Source of the DNA: Pseudocitrobacter faecalis
GTDB taxonomy: Bacteria; Pseudomonadota; Gammaproteobacteria; Enterobacterales; Enterobacteriaceae
Length of the DNA: 64,000 nt
Assembly: GCA_003315335.1 (NCBI GenBank)
Contig: QNRL01000008.1
Location: 239,757-303,756, forward strand
Direction: 5' to 3'
Shown here one piece after another: positions 53,752 to 63,314 of the stretch. The notes below the pieces were generated by a model. The model ran no database searches, was not told where the DNA came from, and saw only the letters and a program-made list of their open reading frames with translations. A program made the translations under genes and the position numbers. How positions within the stretch are numbered: position 1 is the stretch's first letter; every line of letters starts with the position of its first letter.

Positions 53752-56162
53752 TTGCACGCTGGTTCTGGCGAGAGTGGCGCTCGCCGTCGCTGCTGATTGT
53801 CTGGCTGGCGTTAAGCCTGGCGGTGGCCTGCGTGCTGGCGCTTGGCAGCATCAGCGACCGCCTGGAAAAAGGCTTGAGTCAGCAAAGCCGTGAATATATG
53901 GCGGGCGATCGCGCGCTGCGCAGTTCGCGTGAAGTGCCTGCTGCCTGGATCGATAAAGCGCGGGAAGAAGGGTTAAAGGTTGGCGAGCAGGTCAGTTTCT
54001 CAACCATGACCTGGGCGGGGAATACTCCGCAGCTCGCTGACGTCAAAGCCGTAGACCGTGTTTATCCGATGTACGGCACGCTGCAAACCAAACCGGAAGG
54101 GGTAAAACCACAGCCCGGCACTGTGCTACTGGCACCGCGTTTGCTGGCGTTGTTAAACCTGAAGGTCGGCGATGAGATTGATGTCGGTGATGCCACGCTG
54201 CGCATCGCCGGAGAAATTGTTCAGGAACCGGACGCGGGCTTTAACCCTTTCCAGATGGCGCCGCGCCTGATGATGAACATGGCTGACGTCGAAAAAACCG
54301 GGGCAGTGCAGCCTGGCAGTCGTGTAAGCTGGCGCTACAAATTTGGCGGCACGCCAGAACAGCTGGCGAGCTATGAAAAATGGCTACTACCGCAGCTGAA
54401 ACCTGAGCATCGCTGGTATGGCCTTGAGCAGGACGAAGGCGCGCTGGGTAAATCGCTCGAACGTTCGCAGCAGTTCCTGTTGCTTTCCGCGCTGTTAACG
54501 TTGCTGCTGGCGGTGGCAGCTGTCGCGGTGGCGATGGGGCACTACTGCCGCAGTCGTTATGACCTTGTGGCAATCCTCAAAACGCTGGGTGCCGGACGGG
54601 CGCAGTTACGCAAGCTGATTATCGGCCAGTGGCTGTTGCTGCTTACGCTGGCGGTCATCACCGGCGGCGCGATGGGGCTGCTGTTCGAACATATATTATT
54701 GATTCTGCTCAAACCGGTTTTACCGGCAGCGCTGCCTTCCGCCAGCGCCTGGCCGTGGTTGTGGGCAATTGGCACGATGGTGGTGATTTCGCTGCTGGTC
54801 GGTCTGCGGCCCTATCGTCTGTTATTGGCAACGCAGCCGCTGCGTGTGCTGCGGCGCGACGTGGTCGCCAGCGTCTGGCCGCTGAAGTTTTATATTCCGG
54901 TGATTTGCGTGGTCGTCATCGGCCTGCTTGCCTGGTTGATGGGCGGTAGCCCGCTGCTGTGGTCAGTCTTGGCGGGCGCTGTGGTGCTAGCGTTGCTGTG
55001 CGGCGTGCTGGGTTGGATGCTGCTTAACGTGCTCAGGCGCTTAACGCTGAAAGCGCTGCCGCTGCGTCTGGCGGTCAATCGCCTGCTGCGCCAGCCCTGG
55101 TCGACGCTGAGTCAGCTAGCGGCGTTTTCGCTCTCCTTTATGTTACTGGCGTTGCTGCTGGTGCTGCGTGGCGATCTGCTTGACCGCTGGCAACAGCAGT
55201 TGCCACCCGAAAGCCCCAACTTCTTCTTGATTAACATCGCGCCGGAGCAGGTGCAGCCAGTGAAAACGTTCCTTGCAGAACATCAGGTGATCCCGGAGGC
55301 GTTTTATCCCATCGTTCGCGCGCGTCTGACCCAGATAAACGGTCAAAGCACAGAAGGGAATAAAGATGAATCGCTCAATCGGGAGCTGAACCTCACCTGG
55401 CAGGATAAACGTCCCGACCATAACCCTATCGTCGCCGGAACCTGGCCGCCGAAAGCGGGGGAAGTGTCGATTGAAGAGGGGCTGTCGAAGCGTCTGAATA
55501 TCAAACTGGGCGATAAAGTGACCTTTACCGGCGACACCCAGGATTTCAGCGCCACGGTCACCAGTTTACGAAAAGTAGACTGGGAGAGCCTGCGGCCTAA
55601 CTTCTTCTTTATCTTCCCGAGCGGGGCGCTGGACGGTCAGCCGCAGAGCTGGCTCACCAGTTTCCGCTGGGATGGCAATAATACATTGTTAACGCAGCTG
55701 AACCGCGAGTTTCCGACCATTAGCCTGCTGGATATCGGCGCGATATTAAAACAAGTTGGGCAGGTGCTGGAGCAGGTAAGCCGCGCGCTTGAAGTGATGG
55801 TGGTGCTGGTGACCGCCTGCGGCGTGCTGCTATTGCTGGCACAGGTGCAGGTGGGCATGCGTCAGCGGCATCAGGAACTGGTGGTCTATCGCACGCTGGG
55901 GGCCAGCAAGCCGTTGCTGCGCACCACGCTGTGGGCAGAGTTCGCGCTTCTGGGGCTGGTCTCCGGGCTGGTGGCGGCCATTGGCGCCGAGACGGCGCTG
56001 GCGATGCTGCAAACGCGCGTGTTTGATTTCCCCTGGGAGCCAGACTGGCGCTTGTGGCTGGCGCTGCCGCTTTGCGGCGCGGTGCTGCTTTCACTGTGCG
56101 GCGGTTGGCTGGGGATTCGCCTGTTGAAAGGCAAAGCCTTGTTCCGCCAGTTTAGTCACTAA
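53748..56162 (+). CDS. ybbP: ABC transporter permease YbbP
   Basis: FtsX/MacB-type permease of 804 residues, the same as E. coli. One N-terminal helix, a periplasmic domain to about 250, a block of helices at 250-480, a second periplasmic domain, and three final helices with the FtsX-type core (RQRHQELVVYRTLGASKPLLRTTLWAEFALLGL). Partner of YbbA. In K-12 the next gene is rhsD; here accessory genes follow. Confidence 0.95.
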   Translation: MIARWFWREWRSPSLLIVWLALSLAVACVLALGSISDRLEKGLSQQSREYMAGDRALRSSREVPAAWIDKAREEGLKVGEQVSFSTMTWAGNTPQLADVKAVDRVYPMYGTLQTKPEGVKPQPGTVLLAPRLLALLNLKVGDEIDVGDATLRIAGEIVQEPDAGFNPFQMAPRLMMNMADVEKTGAVQPGSRVSWRYKFGGTPEQLASYEKWLLPQLKPEHRWYGLEQDEGALGKSLERSQQFLLLSALLTLLLAVAAVAVAMGHYCRSRYDLVAILKTLGAGRAQLRKLIIGQWLLLLTLAVITGGAMGLLFEHILLILLKPVLPAALPSASAWPWLWAIGTMVVISLLVGLRPYRLLLATQPLRVLRRDVVASVWPLKFYIPVICVVVIGLLAWLMGGSPLLWSVLAGAVVLALLCGVLGWMLLNVLRRLTLKALPLRLAVNRLLRQPWSTLSQLAAFSLSFMLLALLLVLRGDLLDRWQQQLPPESPNFFLINIAPEQVQPVKTFLAEHQVIPEAFYPIVRARLTQINGQSTEGNKDESLNRELNLTWQDKRPDHNPIVAGTWPPKAGEVSIEEGLSKRLNIKLGDKVTFTGDTQDFSATVTSLRKVDWESLRPNFFFIFPSGALDGQPQSWLTSFRWDGNNTLLTQLNREFPTISLLDIGAILKQVGQVLEQVSRALEVMVVLVTACGVLLLLAQVQVGMRQRHQELVVYRTLGASKPLLRTTLWAEFALLGLVSGLVAAIGAETALAMLQTRVFDFPWEPDWRLWLALPLCGAVLLSLCGGWLGIRLLKGKALFRQFSH

Positions 56163-56167
56163 GAGAT

Positions 56168-56292
56168 TGCCGGATGACGGCGACGCTTTATCCGGCATTG
56201 CCGGATGCGCTAACGCTTATCCGGCATCGCCGGATGCGCTGACGCTTATCCGGCCTACACGGGGGCCCGGTAAGCGTTAGCGCGACCGGGCA
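56168..56292. repeat. Tandem REP array
   Basis: Three consecutive palindromes GCCGGATG...CTTTATCCGGC or CTTATCCGGC (56168-56255) and a fourth GC-rich hairpin GCCCGGT/ACCGGGC (56265-56292), at the end of the conserved ybbAP block and the start of the accessory genes. Confidence 0.8.
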
Positions 56293-56516
56293 ACTGCTGC
56301 CACTTAACTTTCATCCCGCAAAAATTCCGCGCGCTAAATCCCACTTTTTACCTTTAACCCCAAAAGTTCCATGGAATTGTTCAATAAAGGCACAGATTGT
56401 ATAGAACCGTCATTTTAACCGCACAAATCATTAAAAAACGGTAAAGATAAGTTCATTTAGACACGATAATATTCACTGGCTAAATAAATGGCAGTTAACC
56501 TATCCAAGGAACAACC

Positions 56517-57656
56517 ATGTCCATAAAAATAAAAGCGCTGGCATTATCGATCGGCGCAGCAGTGGCACTGACGACTTTCGCAACTCAGGCGGAAATCACC
56601 GTTTTAAAAGCTGATCCGCAGGCTGGCGATCCGCTGAGCCGTCTTAACTTCACCGTTGGCGGGAGTATCCGTCCTCAGTTCCAGAATATGACCGGGGATG
56701 ATGGTGCGAACGGCTACAAACGTAATGGCTTCGATGGCGGCACCCGTTTCCGTTTCGCTGCTGATTACTACCTGTTCGATGATATTAGCTGGATAAGCTA
56801 CTACGAACTGGGTGTTAACTTCCCGGCGATGTTCAACTGGGATAACCACTACGCTGATGGCGCAAACGACACCACCCGTCGTATGCTCTACACCGGTCTG
56901 AAAAGCGATACCTGGGGTACGCTGACCTTCGGCCAACAGAACAGCATCTACTATGATGTGGTTGGCGCGAAAACCGATATCTGGGACTACGACATGATCG
57001 GTCAGGCTCCGGGTAACGGTATCAACGGTGACTACGATGGTTCTTATCGTACCCGTAAATCTCTGAAATATAAGAAAACCGTGGGTGACGTTGACCTCTA
57101 CGCGTCTTACCTGTTCAGCGATGATCTTAACCCGAACAACGGCCTGAAATACAAACGTCGTGGCGGCGGTTCTCTGGGTGTGGATTACCACATCACCAAA
57201 GACCTGACCTGGGGTACGTCCTGGAACTACACCCGTGCGGAAATGCGCGGTGACGATCAGGGCAGCAAAACCTACGATCAGAACATCGTCGGTACCGCGT
57301 TTAGCTGGAAACCAGACAACTGGACCTTCGCCCTGGGCGGCGGCTGGTACCAGAACTTCATGACCACCAAGAAAATCGACGCGAAAGATTACTTCGCGGG
57401 CGACGCGTGGGGCCTGGAATACTTCGCGGGTTACACCTTCCCGATTGGTCAATACGCAGTTAAATCCATTCAGCCGTACTTCATGGGTGACCGTATTGAA
57501 TACGTGAATGGTCGTAACTACCTGCGTACCGACAACGGCGTAGGTATCAGCTTCCAGCTGGATTACGGTTTCCGTGTTGACTACGAACACGTGTTTACCT
57601 CCAGCACCGACAACCTGGGTGATATGAACCTGGTTCGTCTGCGTTACGACTTCTAA
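56517..57656 (+). CDS. Outer-membrane porin (gammaproteobacterial general-porin type)
   Basis: Secreted beta-barrel protein of 379 residues. Signal peptide ends ATQA before residue 26, then alternating aromatic beta strands (GFDGGTRFRFAADYYLF, SWISYYELGVNF, TWGTLTFGQQNSIYYD, DVDLYASYLFSDD), and the C-terminal strand ends in Phe (VRLRYDF), the outer-membrane assembly signal. It does not match OmpC, OmpF or PhoE closely. The substrate is unknown; the next genes encode an ABC importer, so it may admit the same solute (inference). Has its own terminator. Confidence 0.85.
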   Translation: MSIKIKALALSIGAAVALTTFATQAEITVLKADPQAGDPLSRLNFTVGGSIRPQFQNMTGDDGANGYKRNGFDGGTRFRFAADYYLFDDISWISYYELGVNFPAMFNWDNHYADGANDTTRRMLYTGLKSDTWGTLTFGQQNSIYYDVVGAKTDIWDYDMIGQAPGNGINGDYDGSYRTRKSLKYKKTVGDVDLYASYLFSDDLNPNNGLKYKRRGGGSLGVDYHITKDLTWGTSWNYTRAEMRGDDQGSKTYDQNIVGTAFSWKPDNWTFALGGGWYQNFMTTKKIDAKDYFAGDAWGLEYFAGYTFPIGQYAVKSIQPYFMGDRIEYVNGRNYLRTDNGVGISFQLDYGFRVDYEHVFTSSTDNLGDMNLVRLRYDF

Positions 57657-57672
57657 GTCGTTTCCGCTATCA

Positions 57673-57697
57673 AAAGCCGGGCACTGCCCGGCTTTTT
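57673..57697 (+). terminator. Terminator of the porin gene
   Basis: Stem AAAGCCGGGC/GCCCGGCTTT with a three-base loop and five Ts. Confidence 0.9.
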
Positions 57698-57902
57698 GCT
57701 GTTTACAACTAAGCATTGTTATTAAACGCATATCCCCTCTCAGCGCCCCTTTAAGACATACTTCGAAATATCATGAAATAATTTCAAGGACAGCAGGTTG
57801 TGAACTGTGTCATGTTAACGATTGCCCCTTTTGTGGACATAACAACAGCGCCGCATCGCACGGCGATATGCACGACATCACAACGTTTAAAATGGAGAAG
57901 TT

Positions 57903-58733
57903 ATGGGATTGCGTCAGAGTTTACGCGTCGCGACCGGAGCCCTGCTGCTGGCCTGTGGATTACAGTTTGCCCATGCCAACAGCGACCCGCATACGATAGT
58001 TTTCGGCGTTGCGCCGGGGCCGTATGGCGACATGGTTAAGCAGGCGATAGCGCCGTCGCTGAAAGAGAAAGGGTATAAAGTCGTGGTCCGCGAATTTAGC
58101 GACTACGTCCAGCCGAATATGGCGTTATCTAACGGCAGCATCGACGCCAATCTGTTCCAGCATTCACTCTATTTCGATAAATTCACCACCGACAAAGGCC
58201 TCAAGCTAACGAAGCTGATTGTGGTGCCGACGGCGGGCATGGGCTTCTATTCCCGTAAGGTGAAGAGCCTGGATGAGCTGAAGAAGGGCGATATCATCAC
58301 CCTTTCCAATGACCCGACTAACCTCGCGCGCGGCCTGCGTTTCCTGCAATCGATCGACCTTATCACCATTAAACCGAATATTGATCCCACCAAAGCCTCC
58401 GAGCGCGATATCGCCAGCAACCCGAAAGGGCTGGTATTCAAACCGCTGGAAGCCGCGCAGTTGCCGCGTACGCTTGATGGCGTTACCGGCGCACTGGTAA
58501 ACGGTAACTTTGCGGTGGCGGCGGGGCTTGATCTCTCCAGTGCACTCAAACAAGAGCATCTGGACGAGAACCTGAAAAATATTATTGCCGTGCGCAGCGA
58601 AGATGCGGATAAACCGTTCGCCAAAGATATCGTCGAGGCGGTGAAATCCCCGGCCTATCGTGCAGTAATAGATGATCCGAAAAATATTTATAGCGCCTTC
58701 CAGAAACCCGAATGGATGTCTGACGCGAAATAA
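57903..58733 (+). CDS. MetQ/NlpA-family substrate-binding protein (locus 2)
   Basis: Periplasmic binding protein of 276 residues. Signal peptide ends FAHA before residue 26, no lipobox. Family features: VFGVAPGPYGDMVKQAIAP, SIDANLFQHSLYFD, SNDPTNLARGLRFLQ, LPRTLDGVTGALVNGNFAV. Strong GGAGAAG ribosome site. Starts an operon with the ATPase and permease genes that follow. Differs clearly from the locus 1 protein at 9903-10709, so it probably has another substrate. Confidence 0.9.
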   Translation: MGLRQSLRVATGALLLACGLQFAHANSDPHTIVFGVAPGPYGDMVKQAIAPSLKEKGYKVVVREFSDYVQPNMALSNGSIDANLFQHSLYFDKFTTDKGLKLTKLIVVPTAGMGFYSRKVKSLDELKKGDIITLSNDPTNLARGLRFLQSIDLITIKPNIDPTKASERDIASNPKGLVFKPLEAAQLPRTLDGVTGALVNGNFAVAAGLDLSSALKQEHLDENLKNIIAVRSEDADKPFAKDIVEAVKSPAYRAVIDDPKNIYSAFQKPEWMSDAK

Positions 58734-58793
58734 TCGCAGGACGCAACCTGACAGGGCAGACGCGTCTGCCCTTTTCGCATTTCTGAGGTGAGT

Positions 58794-59810
58794 ATGATTG
58801 AGATAGAAAAGGTCTGTGTGGATTTCTCCACCGGACACGGCCCGTCTACGCGGGCGGTGAATAACGTCAGCCTGCATATCGGTGCGGGCGAAATCTTCGG
58901 TATTGTCGGCACCAGCGGGGCGGGGAAAAGCACGCTACTGCGCACGCTTAACGCCTTAACGCGCCCGAGCGAGGGTAGCGTTAAGGTTAACGGCGTGGAA
59001 ATCTCTGCGCTTGAAGGTGCAAACCTGCGTAAAGCGCGTCAGCGCATTGGTATGATTTTCCAGCACTTTAACCTGATGCACACGCGAACCGTGGCGCAGA
59101 ACGTCGCCTTCAGCCTGAAAGCGGCGGGCTGGGATCGCGATAAAATTGCGCCGCGCGTGACCGAGATTTTGTCGCTGGTGGGGCTTGCTGATAAAGCAAA
59201 CCGTTATCCGGTGCAGCTCAGCGGTGGGCAGAAACAGCGCGTGGGGATTGCCCGCGCCATCGCAAATCACCCGGACGTTCTGCTGTGTGATGAACCGACA
59301 TCCGCGCTCGATCTGGAAACGTCCGCAACCATTCTGGCGCTGCTGAAAGAGATCAACGTGAAGCTTGGGATCACGATCGTGCTGATCACCCATGAAATGA
59401 ACGTGATCAAAACCATCTGCGATCGCGTGGCGGTGATGTCCGGCGGGGAAGTGGTGGAATCCGGCGAAGTATTTGACGTCTTCGCCCATCCGCAGCATGC
59501 GTTCACCCGGCAACTGGTGTCGCACACCCTGAACCTGACGCTGCCCGAGCGCCTGCGTGAACATCTGCCGGGCCAGTTGCTGAAAATTCTGTTTATCGGC
59601 GATTCCGCCGAGCAACCGGTGCTGTCGGAAGTGGCGGTGAAGTTTGGCGTGGCGGTGAATATTCTACACGGCAAAATTGAGTATATCGCCGAGCGGACGC
59701 TGGGAATTTTAGTGGTGCAACTGACCGCACCGCATAACCCTGCGTCAGTGGATGCGGCGGTGGCTTATATTCGGGAAAATACGGCGCAGGTGGAGGTGAT
59801 CCGTGGATGA
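58794..59810 (+). CDS. MetN-type ABC importer ATPase with NIL domain (locus 2)
   Basis: Protein of 338 residues. Walker A GTSGAGKST, signature LSGGQKQ, Walker B VLLCDEPTSALD, switch His in LITHEMNVI. The last 75 residues (from about 262, LKILFIGDSAEQPVLSEVAV onward) form the NIL domain that in MetN senses internal methionine and shuts the pump. The ATG at 58794 has GAGG 6 bases before it; a GTG two codons earlier is possible. Overlaps the permease gene by eight bases. Confidence 0.92.
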   Translation: MIEIEKVCVDFSTGHGPSTRAVNNVSLHIGAGEIFGIVGTSGAGKSTLLRTLNALTRPSEGSVKVNGVEISALEGANLRKARQRIGMIFQHFNLMHTRTVAQNVAFSLKAAGWDRDKIAPRVTEILSLVGLADKANRYPVQLSGGQKQRVGIARAIANHPDVLLCDEPTSALDLETSATILALLKEINVKLGITIVLITHEMNVIKTICDRVAVMSGGEVVESGEVFDVFAHPQHAFTRQLVSHTLNLTLPERLREHLPGQLLKILFIGDSAEQPVLSEVAVKFGVAVNILHGKIEYIAERTLGILVVQLTAPHNPASVDAAVAYIRENTAQVEVIRG

Positions 59811-60462
59811 TTTACTGCCGGACTTAACGCTGGCGTTTAACGAAACTTTCCAGATGCTGAGTATTTCGACGGTACTGGCGATTGTCGGCGGCCTGCCGCT
59901 CGGTTTTCTGATTTTTGTCACCGACAGGCATCTCTTCTGGCAAAACCGCTTTGTGTACCTGGTGTCGTCAGTGCTGGTGAATATCATCCGCTCGGTACCG
60001 TTTGTGATCCTGCTGGTTCTCCTTTTGCCGCTCACACAGTTTTTGCTCGGCAACACTATCGGGCCGATTGCGGCGTCGGTGCCGCTTTCCGTTGCGGCGA
60101 TAGCGTTCTATGCGCGGCTGGTTGATAGCGCCCTGCGCGAAGTGGATAAAGGCATTATCGAAGCCGCTGAAGCGTTTGGTGCCAGCCCGATGCGGATTAT
60201 CTGCACCGTGCTTCTGCCGGAAGCCAGCGCCGGGCTGCTGCGCGGCCTGACCATTACGCTGGTGAGCTTAATCGGCTACTCGGCGATGGCGGGAATTGTC
60301 GGCGGCGGCGGGGTGGGCGACCTGGCGATTCGCTACGGCTATTACCGTTACGAAACCCAGGTGATGGTCGTGACCGTTATCGCGCTGATTGTATTGGTAC
60401 AGGTGGTGCAGATGCTGGGCGACTGGCTGGCGAAGCGGGCGGATAAGCGTGAACGGCGTTAA
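59803..60462 (+). CDS. MetI-type ABC importer permease (locus 2)
   Basis: Inner-membrane permease of 219 residues with five helices; motifs IIRSVPFVILLVLLLPLTQFL, EAAEAFGASPMRIICTVLLPEASAGLL and [19 protein letters not shown]. The GTG start at 59803 follows GGAGG and overlaps the ATPase stop, so the two are coupled. It ends the operon; AT-rich DNA of different character begins right after it. Confidence 0.92.
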   Translation: MDDLLPDLTLAFNETFQMLSISTVLAIVGGLPLGFLIFVTDRHLFWQNRFVYLVSSVLVNIIRSVPFVILLVLLLPLTQFLLGNTIGPIAASVPLSVAAIAFYARLVDSALREVDKGIIEAAEAFGASPMRIICTVLLPEASAGLLRGLTITLVSLIGYSAMAGIVGGGGVGDLAIRYGYYRYETQVMVVTVIALIVLVQVVQMLGDWLAKRADKRERR

Positions 60463-60622
60463 ATACCGATTCTGATGAGCGTGGAGTAATAGCGTTTTGC
60501 GTTAACGCTATTACTCCATATACTGACTACGCTTTTATTGTTAAATAATATCTTATTCTACATATTATATTTCGAGCTTGGTTTTTTGATGCAAGTTTGA
60601 AATATAATAATGGTGAATATGT

Positions 60623-62620
60623 ATGAGTGATATTATTTATTTAAAAGTAACAGGGGAGAAGCAGGGGGATATATCTGAAGGGTGTGGTAGTGAAAAATCG
60701 GTTGGCAATCGCTGGCAATCAAGGCACGAAGATGAAATATTTGTCTTTAGCTTCCAGGGCGCTGTTACCAGTACCGTTAATGGTGTAAATCATCAGGGCA
60801 TTCGATTTTGTAAAACGATTGATAAAAGCTCCCCGCTGTTAAATAAAGCCATCAACGACAATGAAACTTGTACCCTCGATTTTACTTTTTATCGTATTAA
60901 CAGGTGGGGGCGATGGGAGAAGTATTATCATGTCGAAGTAAGAGGAGCGCATATCCGTGAGTATTGGACACATATAAATGTTGCACAGATACCACAAGAA
61001 ATCATTACTTTCGATTATGATTATATCTGTTCTAAACATCTTATTGCCAATACGGAATACAGTGCGCTATTAACCCCTGAAAACTACAATAAGCTTTTCC
61101 CTTCAGCCGTAGCAACTTTGTCACCAGCCGAAAAACCACCGGAAAAACGTGAAATAACTCTGACCATAGGCATCTTCTTTGATGGTACAGGGAACAACTT
61201 GCTAAACACCAACCTTCGTATGGCGAAGTGCCAACCCGAACATTTTGGGTTGAATGCGCATGATCTCTCGCAATTTAGTCAACAGTGTATGAAAAACGCA
61301 GGGTTCAATGGAGTTGAGGCGGGAAGCTATCTTAACTATTATACAAATATTAAGTGGTTGAGTGATTTGTATTATGAGGATTTATATGTAGATGAAGAGC
61401 GGGATGAATATTTTAAGAAGATTTATATCGAGGGTATAGGGACTGAGAATAATAAGGCGGACTCTCTTCTTGGAATGGGGTTGGGGAATAATGATACCGG
61501 CGTAATAGCGAAAACGGATAAAGCAATTTTAGAAATAAGAGATGTGTTTAATATAGTTGTTAAGAATTTTACTGGTAAAAATATTATTATCAAAAAAATA
61601 CAGTTTGATGTCTTTGGCTTTAGTCGGGGAGCGGCGGCGGCACGCCATTTTACCAATCGTATTTTTGAGAATGACTATAACCTATACAATATAATTAAAA
61701 TTGCGTTTAAAGATATTGGATATAAGGGGAAACCAACTGGGGAGGTTCGTTTTCTGGGGATTTTTGATACGGTGACAGCCGTAGGAGGGATACTTGACGG
61801 ATTTGATCCTCACGATAGCAATAACCTGGCTGTCAAGATCGACCTCCCTGCTGGCGTGGCAAAAAATGTTTTTCATCTGACTGCGATGAATGAGTGCCGT
61901 TATAATTTTTGCCTCAATAGCGTGAAGGAACGCTGGCCAGAGCTGAGTTTGCCGGGGGCGCATGCCGATATCGGCGGTGGGTATAATCCCCTGGAGGAAG
62001 AGTATCTTTTTTTAAGTCGCCCCGAAATGCAAACCGTGCCTGCTGGTGCGGATGTGCAATCGACAGAAGCCTATCGTAAGGCCGCGAGGGAAGCTGAATT
62101 ATTACCTACTCATTCGGTGATTTCTCCGCTGCTCCCGACAGGGGTCGTAAAAATTGAAACAGAGGTAGACGACAGTATACCTCCAGACCAATATCATAAT
62201 CCCCAAAAACGCGTGGCGGCTGCGGTTACGTTTCGTCGTAATGTCTCCAATGATTGGTCGAAAGTTTCTCTGCGTGTGATGTATGAGGTGGCAAAGGAAG
62301 CAGGGGTGGTTTTTGATCATATGCGAATGAAAAAATTTAAATTACAGTATCCTGAAGAGTTAAAATACATAGCGGAAAAGGCAATTGCACAGGGTAAAGC
62401 CATTTTTTATGGTAAGCATTCGGAGCCATTTCTATCCCAAGAAGTAGAAGTGATTAGTAAATATATACACTGTTCATCTCACTGGAATAGTGTCGACTAT
62501 GAGAATAAGTACGCCATTTCTTCTGGAGTCTCCTTTAGTGAATCACTCAGCTTTGTAAATCGTCCTGATGAAAATTGGGTAAGAACAATCTACAACTTTG
62601 CCGGAGAGGAAATTAAATGA
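60623..62620 (+). CDS. Hcp-DUF2235 fusion, probable type VI secretion lipase effector
   Basis: Protein of 665 residues in two parts. Residues 1-155 are an Hcp tube-protein domain of the extended-toxin kind (IYLKVTGEKQGDISEGCGS, GNRWQSRHEDEIF, HLIANTEYSALLTPENYNKLF), close to E. coli YhhZ at its N-terminus. Residues from about 183 form a DUF2235 (Tle1-like) hydrolase: FFDGTGNN, nucleophile Ser334 in GFSRG, probable Asp382 in GIFDTV and His447 in GAHADIGGGY. It would be loaded in the secretion tube and attack membrane phospholipids in rival cells. It is AT-rich and unlike its neighbours. Its stop overlaps the next gene (ATGA), as expected for toxin and immunity. Confidence 0.85.
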   Translation: MSDIIYLKVTGEKQGDISEGCGSEKSVGNRWQSRHEDEIFVFSFQGAVTSTVNGVNHQGIRFCKTIDKSSPLLNKAINDNETCTLDFTFYRINRWGRWEKYYHVEVRGAHIREYWTHINVAQIPQEIITFDYDYICSKHLIANTEYSALLTPENYNKLFPSAVATLSPAEKPPEKREITLTIGIFFDGTGNNLLNTNLRMAKCQPEHFGLNAHDLSQFSQQCMKNAGFNGVEAGSYLNYYTNIKWLSDLYYEDLYVDEERDEYFKKIYIEGIGTENNKADSLLGMGLGNNDTGVIAKTDKAILEIRDVFNIVVKNFTGKNIIIKKIQFDVFGFSRGAAAARHFTNRIFENDYNLYNIIKIAFKDIGYKGKPTGEVRFLGIFDTVTAVGGILDGFDPHDSNNLAVKIDLPAGVAKNVFHLTAMNECRYNFCLNSVKERWPELSLPGAHADIGGGYNPLEEEYLFLSRPEMQTVPAGADVQSTEAYRKAAREAELLPTHSVISPLLPTGVVKIETEVDDSIPPDQYHNPQKRVAAAVTFRRNVSNDWSKVSLRVMYEVAKEAGVVFDHMRMKKFKLQYPEELKYIAEKAIAQGKAIFYGKHSEPFLSQEVEVISKYIHCSSHWNSVDYENKYAISSGVSFSESLSFVNRPDENWVRTIYNFAGEEIK

Positions 62621-63279
62621 AAATGGGATTCCTCATACCAATTATCGCTTGGTTTTTAGGAGCGAGCATTACGACCTCAGCAAAAGAGCTAACATCTCTT
62701 CTCGCCCCCTATGATGAATGGTATTTCAACTTTTTTTACCCAAGGGCATTAGTCGCTTCGGTAACTTATGTTGAACTGTTAGATACCGGAGCCTATTTTT
62801 ACCGCTTCAGGGCATTAGACAGCGCTATTCCCAGCCGGAGCACGGTAGGGACATGGCAGGGTAATCTTCATGCGGGAATAGCCTCGTTCAATAAGGCCAA
62901 AAAACCTCCCCAGTTTATCCATTTCTGCTGGGATTCGCTAATCGATAAAAAAGTGTATGAAACACGGATCACGTTCAGCGGTACGGTCTGGAAAATGATG
63001 CTGACCCCTTATCCTTCGCTGGCTTTTCCCGGGGAACAACTCTACCACCAGTTTATGCTGATAGGCCTTGCACCAGAAGGGAAAGTACGGGTCTGGCTGG
63101 AGGACAGCAGCAGACCGAATATCCCTCTAACCGGCAGTGAAGTGATCAAAATCGACACGGTATCAGGGGATAAACTGGATATGTGCAAAGGCATTACCGA
63201 GAGTGATTTTTCTTATCCTGATGATGACGATATTGTTGAATTTATCCAGGATAAAAAATATCCCTATGGTGAATGGTAA
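62617..63279 (+). CDS. Probable lipase-immunity protein, DUF2931-like, copy 1
   Basis: Exported protein of 220 residues; the signal peptide ends near residue 22 (TTSA-KELTS). I believe it belongs to the DUF2931 family, which often follows type VI lipase effectors, but cannot verify this. The central motifs are EWYFNFFYP, FIHFCWDS and YETRITFSG and the C-terminus is very acidic (YPDDDDIVEF). Coupled to the toxin gene by an ATGA overlap. It should bind and block the lipase in the periplasm (inference). Nearly identical to the following gene. Confidence 0.75.
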   Translation: MKMGFLIPIIAWFLGASITTSAKELTSLLAPYDEWYFNFFYPRALVASVTYVELLDTGAYFYRFRALDSAIPSRSTVGTWQGNLHAGIASFNKAKKPPQFIHFCWDSLIDKKVYETRITFSGTVWKMMLTPYPSLAFPGEQLYHQFMLIGLAPEGKVRVWLEDSSRPNIPLTGSEVIKIDTVSGDKLDMCKGITESDFSYPDDDDIVEFIQDKKYPYGEW

Positions 63280-63314
63280 AATACCAGGAAAAACGACAAT
63301 GAAAAAAATGATAA
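63130..63314. repeat. 185-bp perfect direct repeat, first copy (second at 63815-63999)
   Basis: The two stretches are identical base for base at an offset of 685 and span the end of one immunity-type gene, the spacer and the first codons of the next. This shows recent tandem duplication or gene conversion. Confidence 0.95.

Noticed and set aside
56604..57731. 375-codon open frame antisense to the porin gene
   Set aside because: Shadow of the porin reading frame; the plus-strand protein has a signal peptide and the C-terminal Phe, so it is the real one.
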